DNA of 64,000 bases from Leadbetterella sp040829825 (GTDB lineage: Bacteria > Bacteroidota > Bacteroidia > Cytophagales > Spirosomataceae): NCBI RefSeq assembly GCF_040829825.1, contig NZ_JBFOLH010000004.1. One strand, 5' to 3'. Below the pieces are notes generated by a model. It did not search any database. It was not told the DNA's origin and saw nothing but the letters and a program-made list of their open reading frames with translations. Numbering within the stretch: position 1 is the stretch's first letter; every line of letters begins with the position of its first letter. Both the position numbers and the translations under genes were made by a program. Positions 8,425 to 17,280 of the stretch are shown here, piece after piece.

Positions 8425-8489
8425 TAAGGTACATTCTATTTATTTCTCTTACGTGACTATAATATTTTCAAACAAATAATTCACTTTTC

Positions 8490-9218
8490 TTACCTCTGCG
8501 CTTTCGCTTCCGCAAAAACTTCCGGCAGCATAAAATAATTATAATCAGCCGCGGCGTTTTGCCGGTAAATACAAAAATACTGTTCCTTTTCCAGCAACAA
8601 AACGGCAGCCAGAGACGGGGCATCGGTCTTTTTGCCTGACTCAAAAAAGGCCAGCGGCGTATCCTGGCGGAAGGCATCAGAAAGCCGGATCACTGACGCG
8701 GGCGGCATCACGCCCTGGATGACTTTCAGCTTCATGCTTTCGCCGTAGTAGGCGGTAAATGCCGTGCCTTCCACACTGAAGACATTGTACTTGCAGTATT
8801 CGGGAAGCAATTCGGGCTTTGACCCTGTTTTTCCCGACGCGCCACCATACGCCCAGAAGAGCTGCGTTCCGGCCGGGAAGTCCCGGGCCGTGACCTGTAT
8901 AACCAGGCCGTCGGTAACCCGCAGGGAAACGGCTTCTATCACGAGCTCTCCGGACGTCTCTCCCTGTAGGATATATTTTATGCTTCGCCGGTCAGCCGTG
9001 ACTTTTGTTCCGGCAAAATCTTTCAGCCATTTCGATTTTCCCCCCTGAATAATACCGAACTCCAGGCTCCCGGCCATTTCGGGTAACAAAAAGCTAAAGC
9101 CGGGATGCGATGCTGCCACGATCTGCGATGTACTGTTTTTAGCTTTCAGTATCACCGGGGCGTTTTGTGCACGGGCGCTGAAAACGCAGAAGATCATGAT
9201 GATGACCAGCTCCCTCAT
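8490..9218 (-). CDS. DUF4450 N-terminal domain protein, probably 3'-truncated
   Basis: A 242-residue exported protein (signal MRELVIIMIFCVFSARAQ). It matches the N-terminal sandwich domain of DUF4450 proteins: HPGFSFLLPEMAGSLEFGII, SKWLKDF, TQLFWAYGGASGK, AYYGESMKLKVIQGVMPP, ending YFMLPEVFAEAKAQR. From memory, DUF4450 proteins of pectin loci are over 1000 residues, with a large helical domain after this point; here the frame stops and is followed by AT-rich DNA with a hairpin element. The start overlaps the GH105 stop by 4 nt (ATGA), so the two are translationally coupled. Function is unknown. It may be a non-functional remnant or a stand-alone binding domain. Confidence 0.7.
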   Translation of the reverse strand: MRELVIIMIFCVFSARAQNAPVILKAKNSTSQIVAASHPGFSFLLPEMAGSLEFGIIQGGKSKWLKDFAGTKVTADRRSIKYILQGETSGELVIEAVSLRVTDGLVIQVTARDFPAGTQLFWAYGGASGKTGSKPELLPEYCKYNVFSVEGTAFTAYYGESMKLKVIQGVMPPASVIRLSDAFRQDTPLAFFESGKKTDAPSLAAVLLLEKEQYFCIYRQNAAADYNYFMLPEVFAEAKAQR

Positions 9219-10435
9219 TTTTTCTTCAGCTTCATGATCTCTATACCGGCTTCAATGATCAGCCCGAGGCCGTGCTTTTCATTTTCACCCACGGGCCGGT
9301 TGTAATAAAACGGCAGGTCATCGGAAATGCCTGTTCCCACACATACGTTTCTAAAATGCCCTTCTTCGGTGATCTGGGTCTTTTTCAGCGCTTCCCACCC
9401 GGTGATGGCGATCGACCGGTATTTCGGGTCCAGCCAGCCGTGGTTAATGCCTTTGGCCACTCCGTATACATACATGGCGGTGATGGACGATTCGTCGTAC
9501 GATTCCGGCTTGTCCAGGAGCTGGTTCCACATGCCGTTTGCATTCTGGTAGCGGGAAGCCCCCACGATCTGCCTGTCGAGCCAGCTGAGTAGCTCTCCCC
9601 TTTGCGGATGATCCTCCGGCAGCACTTCCAGCAGCATGCAAAGCGAAACGGTGATCCAGCCGTTGGCCCGGCCCCAACAGGCCACGCCGTTTCGCTTAAG
9701 ATCGGTGTAGTAGCAATGATAGAACAGCTGCTTTTCATCATCCCACAGGTAGTGGGCAATTTGAATGATCTGCCGGGCAGCCTCGTCAAAGTATTGTTTT
9801 TCTTTTGTCAGTTTCCCCATCTGGGAAAGGAAAGAAACGCTCATGTATACGTCATCGGCCCATACGGTCATTTCACGGGGAAAAGTACGGCTTAGCGTGC
9901 CGTCGGCCAAACGTACCTGGCCCTTCATGATATGTTGGGCTGCCTTGTCGATATAGGTTTTATATTCCGGCTTCTGATCCCGTTGGTAAACGTTTACTAC
10001 GGCTGCTCCCATGGCCCCGCAGTCGTCCAGTTCCTTAAAATTCCAGAGCTGCCCGAACGGCCAGTACCAGTGCTTACGGTCGTTCCGGAACGTATTTTTG
10101 AAATAGGCGTAATTATCAAACCCGAATTTCACGTGGTTCATGGCGTAGTTCGTATACCGCGTATCCCCGAGGTATTCTCCCAGGCGCAGCATGCTCATGT
10201 CCAGCACCCCGTTAGAGTAATGCCATTCGGCCAGCGGACTGGCAAATTTCACGTCTTCACCCTTTGGAATCTCCCGGGTCGAGTTATAGATTTTACCAGT
10301 GGTAACACCTGTAAACTGCGTAACGGGCTGTTTGAGTATATTGTCTGCCACGGCACGGATGGCGGCCTCATCGGTTTGCTGCCAGGCAGACGCTATGAAA
10401 GGCAGAAAAGTGAAAAGGAGGGCAAATATTCTCAT
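9215..10435 (-). CDS. GH105 unsaturated rhamnogalacturonyl hydrolase
   Basis: A 406-residue exported enzyme. The ATG at 10435 starts the signal peptide (MRIFALLFTFLPFIASAWQ); the frame is open further upstream but overlaps rhaM. GH105 marks are ELDDCGAMGAA, WADDVYMSVSFLSQMGKLT, CWGRANGWITVSLCMLLEVLP and GTGISDDLPFYYNRPVGENEKHG. The family forms an (alpha/alpha)6 barrel and removes the unsaturated galacturonate left at the non-reducing end by rhamnogalacturonan lyases, by hydrating the double bond. It lies 10 nt downstream of rhaM, in one transcription unit with the lyase gene. Confidence 0.9.
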   Translation of the reverse strand: MRIFALLFTFLPFIASAWQQTDEAAIRAVADNILKQPVTQFTGVTTGKIYNSTREIPKGEDVKFASPLAEWHYSNGVLDMSMLRLGEYLGDTRYTNYAMNHVKFGFDNYAYFKNTFRNDRKHWYWPFGQLWNFKELDDCGAMGAAVVNVYQRDQKPEYKTYIDKAAQHIMKGQVRLADGTLSRTFPREMTVWADDVYMSVSFLSQMGKLTKEKQYFDEAARQIIQIAHYLWDDEKQLFYHCYYTDLKRNGVACWGRANGWITVSLCMLLEVLPEDHPQRGELLSWLDRQIVGASRYQNANGMWNQLLDKPESYDESSITAMYVYGVAKGINHGWLDPKYRSIAITGWEALKKTQITEEGHFRNVCVGTGISDDLPFYYNRPVGENEKHGLGLIIEAGIEIMKLKKK

Positions 10436-10445
10436 CAGACGGTAT

Positions 10446-10760
10446 TTAATCCATGTGAAAAACTTCCTGCAATGTGATCGATACCGGCGAGTTATCCGGA
10501 TTAGTTTCCATGATATCGGCCATGTAGGCCCACCATTTCTGAACAATAGCCGTGCTGCCCAGGTCCTGGGAGCCATCCGCACCGGTATTTTCCTGGTAGG
10601 CAAATAAGGTGTTGGTTTCTTTATCCCAGAAAATGCTGTAGTTGGCCACGCCTGCTTCTTTCAGCAGGGCCTGAAGCTCCGGCCAGATCTCGTTATGTCT
10701 TTTCTCATACTCGGCCTCAAAACCGGGTTTGAGGAACATTTTGAAGGACTGTCTTTTCAT
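10446..10760 (-). CDS. rhaM: L-rhamnose mutarotase
   Basis: A 104-residue cytoplasmic protein of the RhaM family. It begins MKRQSFKMFLKPGFEAEYEKRHNEIWPEL, with the conserved Tyr and His of the YEKRH segment (about 18-22) expected to act in catalysis, followed by NYSIFWD and WWAYMADIM. It interconverts alpha and beta anomers of L-rhamnose, so that rhamnose released by the GH106 enzyme can enter catabolism. It is the only intracellular sugar enzyme in the locus; no rhamnose isomerase, kinase or aldolase gene is within the window. Confidence 0.93.
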   Translation of the reverse strand: MKRQSFKMFLKPGFEAEYEKRHNEIWPELQALLKEAGVANYSIFWDKETNTLFAYQENTGADGSQDLGSTAIVQKWWAYMADIMETNPDNSPVSITLQEVFHMD

Positions 10761-10769
10761 ATGTATAAA

Positions 10770-10862
10770 AGCTTTCAGCCTTCAGCAATCAGCTGTCAGC
10801 CCTGTGGCGGACTGCTCATGTTCATCACCTGACTGAGTGCTGACAGCTGATTGCTTAAAGCT
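10770..10862. repeat. Palindromic repeat between the GH105-CE12 fusion gene and rhaM
   Basis: Arms containing CAATCAGCTGTCAGC (ending 10800) and GCTGACAGCTGATTG (from 10839), each bordered by AGCTTT/AAAGCT, form a long hairpin. The right arm covers the stop codon of the fusion gene. A related AGCTGTCAG/CTGACAGCT pair occurs at 63508-63608. Confidence 0.8.
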
Positions 10863-12975
10863 ATTTCAAATATTTATTCAGCGAATTCCCTTTCAGCGAC
10901 CGGATCCCTTCTACCACCGCTTCCGCATTTAGTACCGCGCCTTCGCGGTTGGTATGGGCCGCATCAAAGAACAGGGATTTCCCTTTGCTTTCGCCCAAGG
11001 CTTCCGTTTTCCTGGCCGCCAGATCATTCAGGTCAATATACGGTACTTTTTCCTGATCGGCTACTTCTTTCGCCCATTTGGCATATGTTTCGTTCATCCG
11101 CTCCATCTTACCGTCTTTCCAGATGTTCCGCGGGGTAGGTGAAAGCACCACCGGATAAACCCCTTTGGCTTTGGCCTGGCGGATATAGGTTCTCAGGTAA
11201 TGCCCGAAGGTAAACACCTCTTCCGGTCCGCCTGTACCGGCCATAATCACCGTTTCCGATTCTTCCCCTGTGCCTTTCAGCGAGGCCCGGGCCCGGCCGG
11301 TGTTCATCGGACCGCCATCGTTATGCCCGAACTGGATCAGCAGGTAATCGCCTTTCCGGATCTCGTTATAGACGTTTTCCCACAGGCCTTCTGTGATAAA
11401 GGTGCGACTGCTCCGCCCGCCCAACGCATGATTTTCTACGGTGGTTTTATCGGTCTGGAAGTAGTTTTCAAAGAAGCTGCCCCAGCCCCACTGGCCGTTA
11501 TCGCCCTCACCTGTTCCGTTCTTAACGGTGGAATCACCGATCAGGAAAACCACCGGGTTTTTACCTTTGCGGGAGCTGCCGGGAGGCGTATCGTTTTTAC
11601 GGGTGCTGACACTGAAAATGGGCGAAGGGTAGGTCTGTTCCTGCCGGTAAAACTGGACGGCCGAGTCATTCAGACGCGGATGGAAATTTTTCAGCAGGGT
11701 GATCACCTCTGCGCCTGCCAGCAGCACCGGGCCGTAGCCGTGGGCCGCGTATACATTCACCGGACGATAGTAGTAAAACGCCGGGTCAAAGCCCATGCCT
11801 GTACCCACGCAGGTGCCTTCTACCTGGCCTTTGTTGTTGATCTTTGTAGCTACCGCATTCCAGCCGTAATAGGCCACCGGGCCATAGGCAACGGGGTCCA
11901 GCCAGCCTTTGTTGACGCCCCGGGCGATACAGTAGGTATAGATGGCCGTAGCCGATGTTTCGAGGTAGGAATCGTTCCGGTCCAGCAGCTGGTGCCAGAG
12001 GCCTTCTTTCGACTGATACTGCACCAGGCCTTTAACATGCGCTTTGTACTGGTTCAGCACATACTCGCGGTCAGGGTGGCCTGCCGGTAAAACATCCAGC
12101 ACCTCGGTCATGGTGAGCAGTGCCCAGCCGTTAGCCCGTCCCCAGAAAAAGGCCGGATGCTGATCCGAAGATTCCACCCAGCCGTGCATGTAAAGCCCTT
12201 TTTCTTTCACAAACATCCGCTCGGTAAACTGCCGGATCTGCCGGGTAGCTTCGTTAAAGTATCGGGCTTCGCCGGTGAGCTTCCCCATCTGCACAATGGC
12301 CGGAACTGCCATGTACATATCGTCGAGCCATAGCGTGTTCAGCTGGGGCCGCTTGCGGGCAAAGGTGCCGTCACTTAGGCGGTATTCTTTGTACATGATG
12401 TAGTTCATGTAGTGGTCTATCACACTTCTCAGATTAAAACCGGGCTTGCTTTGCTCAAATTTGATCATAGCCGTACACATGGCCCCGGCATCGTCAAGGG
12501 CGTGCGGCTTCAGCATCTGCCGCATCTGCGGGTCAATCACCCCGTATTCATTCAACTGCTCTATGAAATGGGGCTTGGCCTCCGCCAGGAATTTAAAGCG
12601 GTCATTGACGTATTTAAAGTAGCGGTCATCACCGGTCACTTTTGCCGCTTCCAGCATGCCGGAATAGGTCACGCCCCACTCGTAGCTGGCCAGCCGGAAC
12701 GAGCCCTGCTGCAGGCGGGTGTTTTCATCCATACCGGAGTAATCTTTCAGCTCCTTACCGGTAGACGAATCGATCACCTTGGCCGGCGTGGATTCGTCCA
12801 GGAACTTCAGCACCTTGTCGAGTGAAGTTTTGACCTTTTCGGGGCTCAGCTCCCCGTAGGGCGTGTCATAATCCGGTTGTAAAAGGTGAAGCGGCGTGGT
12901 AAAATCATTTACCTGGGCCCGGGTGCAGTTCAGGCTCAGCAATAGTGCAGCGGCTAAATAATGTCTTTTTTTCAT
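10861..12975 (-). CDS. GH105-CE12 fusion: unsaturated galacturonyl hydrolase plus rhamnogalacturonan acetylesterase
   Basis: A 704-residue exported two-domain enzyme; the ATG at 12975 begins the signal (MKKRHYLAAALLLSLNCTRA). Residues about 30-435 are a GH105 barrel (HALDDAGAM, WLDDMYMAVPAIVQMGKLT, FWGRANGWALLTM). After a linker, residues about 472-700 are an SGNH hydrolase of the CE12 rhamnogalacturonan acetylesterase type: IGDSTVKNG (nucleophile Ser about 482), ALGGRSSRTF (oxyanion Gly), FGHND (Asn about 552) and DAAHTN (Asp about 671, His about 674). One polypeptide would deacetylate galacturonate and remove unsaturated ends. It lies between the PL11 lyase and rhaM genes. Confidence 0.93.
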   Translation of the reverse strand: MKKRHYLAAALLLSLNCTRAQVNDFTTPLHLLQPDYDTPYGELSPEKVKTSLDKVLKFLDESTPAKVIDSSTGKELKDYSGMDENTRLQQGSFRLASYEWGVTYSGMLEAAKVTGDDRYFKYVNDRFKFLAEAKPHFIEQLNEYGVIDPQMRQMLKPHALDDAGAMCTAMIKFEQSKPGFNLRSVIDHYMNYIMYKEYRLSDGTFARKRPQLNTLWLDDMYMAVPAIVQMGKLTGEARYFNEATRQIRQFTERMFVKEKGLYMHGWVESSDQHPAFFWGRANGWALLTMTEVLDVLPAGHPDREYVLNQYKAHVKGLVQYQSKEGLWHQLLDRNDSYLETSATAIYTYCIARGVNKGWLDPVAYGPVAYYGWNAVATKINNKGQVEGTCVGTGMGFDPAFYYYRPVNVYAAHGYGPVLLAGAEVITLLKNFHPRLNDSAVQFYRQEQTYPSPIFSVSTRKNDTPPGSSRKGKNPVVFLIGDSTVKNGTGEGDNGQWGWGSFFENYFQTDKTTVENHALGGRSSRTFITEGLWENVYNEIRKGDYLLIQFGHNDGGPMNTGRARASLKGTGEESETVIMAGTGGPEEVFTFGHYLRTYIRQAKAKGVYPVVLSPTPRNIWKDGKMERMNETYAKWAKEVADQEKVPYIDLNDLAARKTEALGESKGKSLFFDAAHTNREGAVLNAEAVVEGIRSLKGNSLNKYLK

Positions 12976-13006
12976 TTCTGTAATTTTTAGCTGTGAGCTA
13001 TAAGTC

Positions 13007-13044
13007 CTGAGCGATGAGCTTTTCACTCAGGGCTCACCGCTCAC
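13007..13044. repeat. Imperfect hairpin between PL11 and the GH105-CE12 gene
   Basis: CTGAGCGATGAGCT (13007-13020) and GGCTCACCGCTCAC (13031-13044) are imperfect inverted copies, bordered by further short AGCT/GAGC words. It is one of several palindromic spacers between genes of this locus; it could act as an RNA-processing or stability hairpin. Confidence 0.5.
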
Positions 13045-13051
13045 TGCTCCT

Positions 13052-15121
13052 TCACGGTTTGAGTGTGATATATATATGATCTTTGAATTTGTACCCGCGG
13101 AAGGCCAGCGTCAGTTCCACTCTTGTCTTTTTCCCTGCCGGAATATCCGCTGTGGTAAGGGTACGGGTACGTTCCGTTCCTCCTACTGACCACCGGTAGG
13201 CATCGGCCGGCATACCTGCATCCAGCGTTACGGATGTCCCGTTAATTACTACCTCTTTTTCGGGGAAGATATGCTCCAGGTCGGTTCCGAAATAAAAGCC
13301 GGGCTGGGTGGGCTGGTTATAGGCTACATTCTGAGTGGCCATGCTGATGCGGTACACCGGGTCTTCGATAAAGCTATGAAAGCGGTAGCGCGTAGGGTAA
13401 GGCGAAACATAGAGCCGGAGGTTTTTATTGTCTTCCGTGCGTAGCAGAATCTCTTCCCGCCAGTCGCCCAGCAGGTCACCCTGGATGGCCGGGGTGGCTT
13501 TGGTTCCGTTATTGGAAGCCGCCCCTTCTGCCCTGAAAAGCAGTTTTATGCTCTGGCTTTCGGGGTCGTATTTGGTCACCCGGTTCTTATCCAGCAGCTC
13601 GCGCGAAAGATCGCCGTCCCACCAGACTCCCATATTCACCGAAAGCACCTCCGCCAGGCTGTCGGTAGGACTGGCCTGCACGCTCACCTTGTCGGTAGTG
13701 ATCTCTCCTTTGATGTTCCGGATTCCGCCGGAGTCCCACGACCACATCTCCACTCCCCGGTGGGTGGGGTCAATGTCGGCAGCCATAGCCCGGCCCACAT
13801 CGATTTTGGATTTCACCTGGAACAGGATCTCGCCGGTAGCCGCATCGCGGAAGGTGGAGCCGTCTTTCTTATTTTCGTGCACATCCCACACCTGAAGGCC
13901 TTTCCGGGAAGGGTCAAAGATAGTCATGTGAATGGCATCGCCATGGCCCAGGCCGGTGCTATAGAGGCCGGTGCCGTCGTCATCAATGGCACAGGAACCG
14001 TAGATGATCTCATCTTTCCCGTCACCGTCCACATCCCCTACCCGCAGGTTATGGTTTCCCTGGCCGCGGTAGGATTCGTTGCCCGGCGTATCGCTGTCAA
14101 AAATCCAGCGCTGCGTAAGCTTCCCGTCTTTCCAGTCAAAGGCCGCCAGTACGGTACGGGTATAGTAGCCCCGGCACATGACCACGCTGGGATTCACCCC
14201 GTCAAGGTAAGCAATGGCGCCCAGGAAGCGATCCACGCGGTTGCCGTAATTGTCGCCCCAGGCCTGCCAGTCGCCGCGCGGTGGCACATAATCCACGGTC
14301 TGGAGCGCCTCTCCCGTTTTACCGCTGAATACCGTGAGAAATTCCGGTCCTTCAATAATATAGCCGTTTTCATTCCGGTAGTCGGCTTTCGGATCGCCGA
14401 TCACCTTGCCTTTGGCATCCACGGTGCCGTCAGCTGTTTTCACTACCATTTCCGCTATTCCGTCATTGTCCAGGTCATATACCATGAACTGGGTGTAGTG
14501 GGCTCCGGCGCGGATATTCCGCCCCAGGTCTACCCGCCACAACCGGGTACCATCCAGCTTAATGCAGTCAATGAACACATTTCCGGTATATCCTTTATGC
14601 GAGTTATCGTGGGCATTAGAAGGGTCCCATTTCAGGAAGATCTCGTATTCACCGTCTCCGTCCACATCCCCGATGCTCGCATCATTCGGTGAATAGGTGT
14701 AGGCTTCGCCGGAAGGCGATACTCCGCCCTGCGGCACGTCTAAGGGGATATTGATGTATCCTACCGGGGCGTTAGCCGGAAGCGTATACGATTGTAAGGT
14801 TTCTTCCTTCCCTTTTACCACACTTTTAACGGTGTAAGTCAGGGCTTTGTCCGATGAAATTTTATCCTCAAAGAAAGTTGCCCCGGCCAGGGGTGCCTTG
14901 TTGATCTTCTTCCCGTCGCGGTAAAGATTGAACGTTATATCCTGCGGATCAGCAGAAAGGTAACGCCAGGTGATGACGTTTACCGCCGGGTCTTTTCTGA
15001 TCACTACCAGCCCTCTGCCCGGCTTTTCTCTTTTCAGGCGGGTGTAGTCATAGGCGGTTTGCGCCCCAAGCTCTGAGCATACGCACAATAGCCATAAAAT
15101 GAAAATTATATTTCTCATCAT
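13052..15121 (-). CDS. PL11 family rhamnogalacturonan lyase
   Basis: A 689-residue exported lyase (signal ending at ELGAQ, about residue 21). The N-terminal fibronectin-like part starts MEKLKREKPGRGLVVI-type sequence (here TRLKREKPGRGLVV) and precedes an eight-bladed propeller with calcium-binding loops DVDGDGEYE (about 152-160), DLDNDGIAE (216-224) and DVDGDGKDE (near 356). NDASIGDVDGDGEYEIFLKW and KTADGTVD are characteristic of PL11 (YesW/YesX type). The enzyme cleaves rhamnose-galacturonate bonds of the RG-I backbone by beta-elimination, giving unsaturated ends for the two GH105 domains. It is the main backbone-cutting enzyme in this locus. Confidence 0.95.
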   Translation of the reverse strand: MMRNIIFILWLLCVCSELGAQTAYDYTRLKREKPGRGLVVIRKDPAVNVITWRYLSADPQDITFNLYRDGKKINKAPLAGATFFEDKISSDKALTYTVKSVVKGKEETLQSYTLPANAPVGYINIPLDVPQGGVSPSGEAYTYSPNDASIGDVDGDGEYEIFLKWDPSNAHDNSHKGYTGNVFIDCIKLDGTRLWRVDLGRNIRAGAHYTQFMVYDLDNDGIAEMVVKTADGTVDAKGKVIGDPKADYRNENGYIIEGPEFLTVFSGKTGEALQTVDYVPPRGDWQAWGDNYGNRVDRFLGAIAYLDGVNPSVVMCRGYYTRTVLAAFDWKDGKLTQRWIFDSDTPGNESYRGQGNHNLRVGDVDGDGKDEIIYGSCAIDDDGTGLYSTGLGHGDAIHMTIFDPSRKGLQVWDVHENKKDGSTFRDAATGEILFQVKSKIDVGRAMAADIDPTHRGVEMWSWDSGGIRNIKGEITTDKVSVQASPTDSLAEVLSVNMGVWWDGDLSRELLDKNRVTKYDPESQSIKLLFRAEGAASNNGTKATPAIQGDLLGDWREEILLRTEDNKNLRLYVSPYPTRYRFHSFIEDPVYRISMATQNVAYNQPTQPGFYFGTDLEHIFPEKEVVINGTSVTLDAGMPADAYRWSVGGTERTRTLTTADIPAGKKTRVELTLAFRGYKFKDHIYITLKP

Positions 15122-15159
15122 TGGTTTTAAAAGAAAGAGAATATTTTGTGTTGCATTTC

Positions 15160-15228
15160 CCTTGTGTACTTTGTGCTATATCTTTTTTCACAAAGAACAC
15201 AAAGTATATTGCACAAAGTACACAAAGG
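15160..15228. repeat. Palindromic repeat between susD and PL11
   Basis: CCTTGTGTACTTTGTGC (15160-15176) is the inverted copy of GCACAAAGTACACAAAGG (15211-15228) apart from one inserted A. The loop itself holds another CACAAAGAACACAAAGTA copy. This is a dispersed hairpin type placed in the 149-nt spacer of the locus. Confidence 0.8.
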
Positions 15229-15270
15229 AATTAATGGGTTTGAGCCTCAGCCTCTCTCGAGCCCCCATGA

Positions 15271-17268
15271 TTACCACCCGGGGTTCTGCATTCCCTGCTT
15301 TTGTTCACTGGTCAATGCCTTGCCTCCACTGGTTACAGCGTCCAGGAACGACTGCGGGATAGGACGAAAATAATGCTTTCCGGCATTAAATGCAGAACCG
15401 GTGATCACCGAACCGTCATTAAATGTTTTAAACCGTTTTTCCAGCTGCTTCGTCCGGGCCAGGTCAGGCCAGCGCATCAGCTCACCCATAAGCTCTCTTG
15501 AACGCTCATTCATGATGAACACCAGGAATTTGTCGGCATCTGAAGCAGCCCCGAGTACATCGTAGAATTCTTTTGAGGAACTCAGGATTTCATTGACCGA
15601 AGCAAACTGCAGGTTGGTTTTGGTGGCCGCAGTAGTTACTGCCATATCGTTATTCGATTCATAGTAGGTATTGGTTTCCGAATAGGCGGCAAAGGCATTC
15701 CCGCTGCCGCTGCCGGCCGGGTTGGTCTTGTACGCCTGCCCGCCGTCGATGTTGACACTGCGGTCTTCTCCCTGTGCATAGCCGGCTCTTTCACGAAGCT
15801 TGTTAATGTAAGGAAGCGCTTCTGCGTATTTGCCCTGTCTTCCCAGCGCTTCGGCTACGATCAGGTAGTCTTCGGCTGAACGCGCCAGGATACCGTCGCG
15901 GGTGCCAAACTGGTCGGCTACCGTTGTCCGTGAGCCGTCCCTGAATTTACTCAGGGCCACATAGCGGCTCTTGTTGGCATAGGTACCGCTGTTTCCATGT
16001 TCGCCGATATACTTTTGGGTTTCTCCCTTGAAGTACCTGACAAACATGTGCGGTGCACGGTAATTCAGGTTTGCTGAAGTATACCGGTCGTCTCCCGCAC
16101 TGTTCACAATATACCGGATCCCCTCTTCTCCCCCGACAAATTTAAAGTCGGCAGCAGTTTTCCCGGCCGGTGCGTACTCGCCCCACTTAGGTGCGGCACC
16201 GGGGTTATTGCAACGGTAGGACGTAATAAAGCTTTTCCAGAAACGGGAATCGTTCACCCGGTCATATACGTCCAGCGCGTATTCGGTAGTTCTCAGGCGT
16301 GAGAATTCCCGGTCGCCGGAGATATCCCTTTTCAGGCCCGCCATGTTCTGGTAAACAGAGGGGTAGTAGAGATGTACCTGGTTTCCGTAACGGCCCCGGG
16401 ATGGGACATCGTTAGAAAACTGGGCGGCCAGAACCACTTCCGTAGACCGCTCGTTTGCCCCGTTGGGTGTAGTAAAGTTCCACAGGTCTGAAAAGTTAGC
16501 GGCTAACGGGTGCGCCCCGATCACCTCATTGGCATATTTCACGGCATTTTCCAGATCCTGGGTTTTGGTGGCCCCGTTCCAGTCACTGTACAGCTCACTG
16601 GCCCGGAACAGCGAAGCCTTGGCCAGGAAGTGGGCTGCGGCCCATTTGGTCAGCCGGCCGCGCTCTGTAACTGTAGCGGGAAGCAGGTCATAGGCTTTTT
16701 TCAAATCGTTAATGACCAGCTCATAGGTTTCCTGGATGGAGTTCCGCGCGAAGTCGGTAGAGGCTCCTACTACCGGTTCGGTGATCAGCGGCACCCCGCC
16801 GAACTGCTGAACCAGCCGGAAGTAGTTGAATCCCCGCATAAAATAGCCCTCACCCAGACGGGTATTGTAGCTGGCATTGCTTTCTCCATAATACAGAGGC
16901 ACATTTTGTATGAGGGTATTTGCAGAGGAAATTCCCGAGTACATGTTATCCCATAGCGAGCCCATGCCGTCACCGCGGGCCGGGTCAAAAGCCGATGTAT
17001 AGCTGTTATAGGGCTCCTGGATACCGTCATTGGCTACCGCCATTTCATCGGTTCCGTACTGCCATAACGTATAGGACCACTCGTAGTTAAAGTGAAATTC
17101 CAGGTTCCGGTAAACTCCCACCGACAGCTTATCCAAACCGTCTTTGGTTTTAAACGACTCGGTACTTACTGACGTGATCAGCTCCTCGTCCAGGAACTCC
17201 GGCTTGCAGGATGAAACGAAGGTTAAAGCCGTCATTCCCAAGCCAAGATATATATGTTTCAGTTTCAT
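15271..17268 (-). CDS. SusD/RagB-family outer-membrane glycan-binding lipoprotein
   Basis: A 665-residue lipoprotein (signal MKLKHIYLGLGMTALTFVSSC, lipidated Cys about 21). SusD-type features are a helical TPR-like scaffold (GEGYFMRGFNYFRLVQQFGGVPLITEPV), ERGRLTKWAAAHFLAKASLFRASE, and a C-terminal RSRELMGELMRWPDLARTKQLEKR segment. It would cap the SusC barrel and capture rhamnogalacturonan oligosaccharides at the cell surface. The gene follows susC with a 12-nt gap, the usual paired arrangement. Substrate specificity is inferred from the neighbouring enzymes. Confidence 0.95.
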   Translation of the reverse strand: MKLKHIYLGLGMTALTFVSSCKPEFLDEELITSVSTESFKTKDGLDKLSVGVYRNLEFHFNYEWSYTLWQYGTDEMAVANDGIQEPYNSYTSAFDPARGDGMGSLWDNMYSGISSANTLIQNVPLYYGESNASYNTRLGEGYFMRGFNYFRLVQQFGGVPLITEPVVGASTDFARNSIQETYELVINDLKKAYDLLPATVTERGRLTKWAAAHFLAKASLFRASELYSDWNGATKTQDLENAVKYANEVIGAHPLAANFSDLWNFTTPNGANERSTEVVLAAQFSNDVPSRGRYGNQVHLYYPSVYQNMAGLKRDISGDREFSRLRTTEYALDVYDRVNDSRFWKSFITSYRCNNPGAAPKWGEYAPAGKTAADFKFVGGEEGIRYIVNSAGDDRYTSANLNYRAPHMFVRYFKGETQKYIGEHGNSGTYANKSRYVALSKFRDGSRTTVADQFGTRDGILARSAEDYLIVAEALGRQGKYAEALPYINKLRERAGYAQGEDRSVNIDGGQAYKTNPAGSGSGNAFAAYSETNTYYESNNDMAVTTAATKTNLQFASVNEILSSSKEFYDVLGAASDADKFLVFIMNERSRELMGELMRWPDLARTKQLEKRFKTFNDGSVITGSAFNAGKHYFRPIPQSFLDAVTSGGKALTSEQKQGMQNPGW

Positions 17269-17280
17269 AAAAGTAAATTT

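Noticed and set aside
11200..12090. Antisense frame of 296 codons opposite the GH105-CE12 gene
   Set aside because: The opposite strand has unambiguous GH105 and CE12 motifs over the same stretch.
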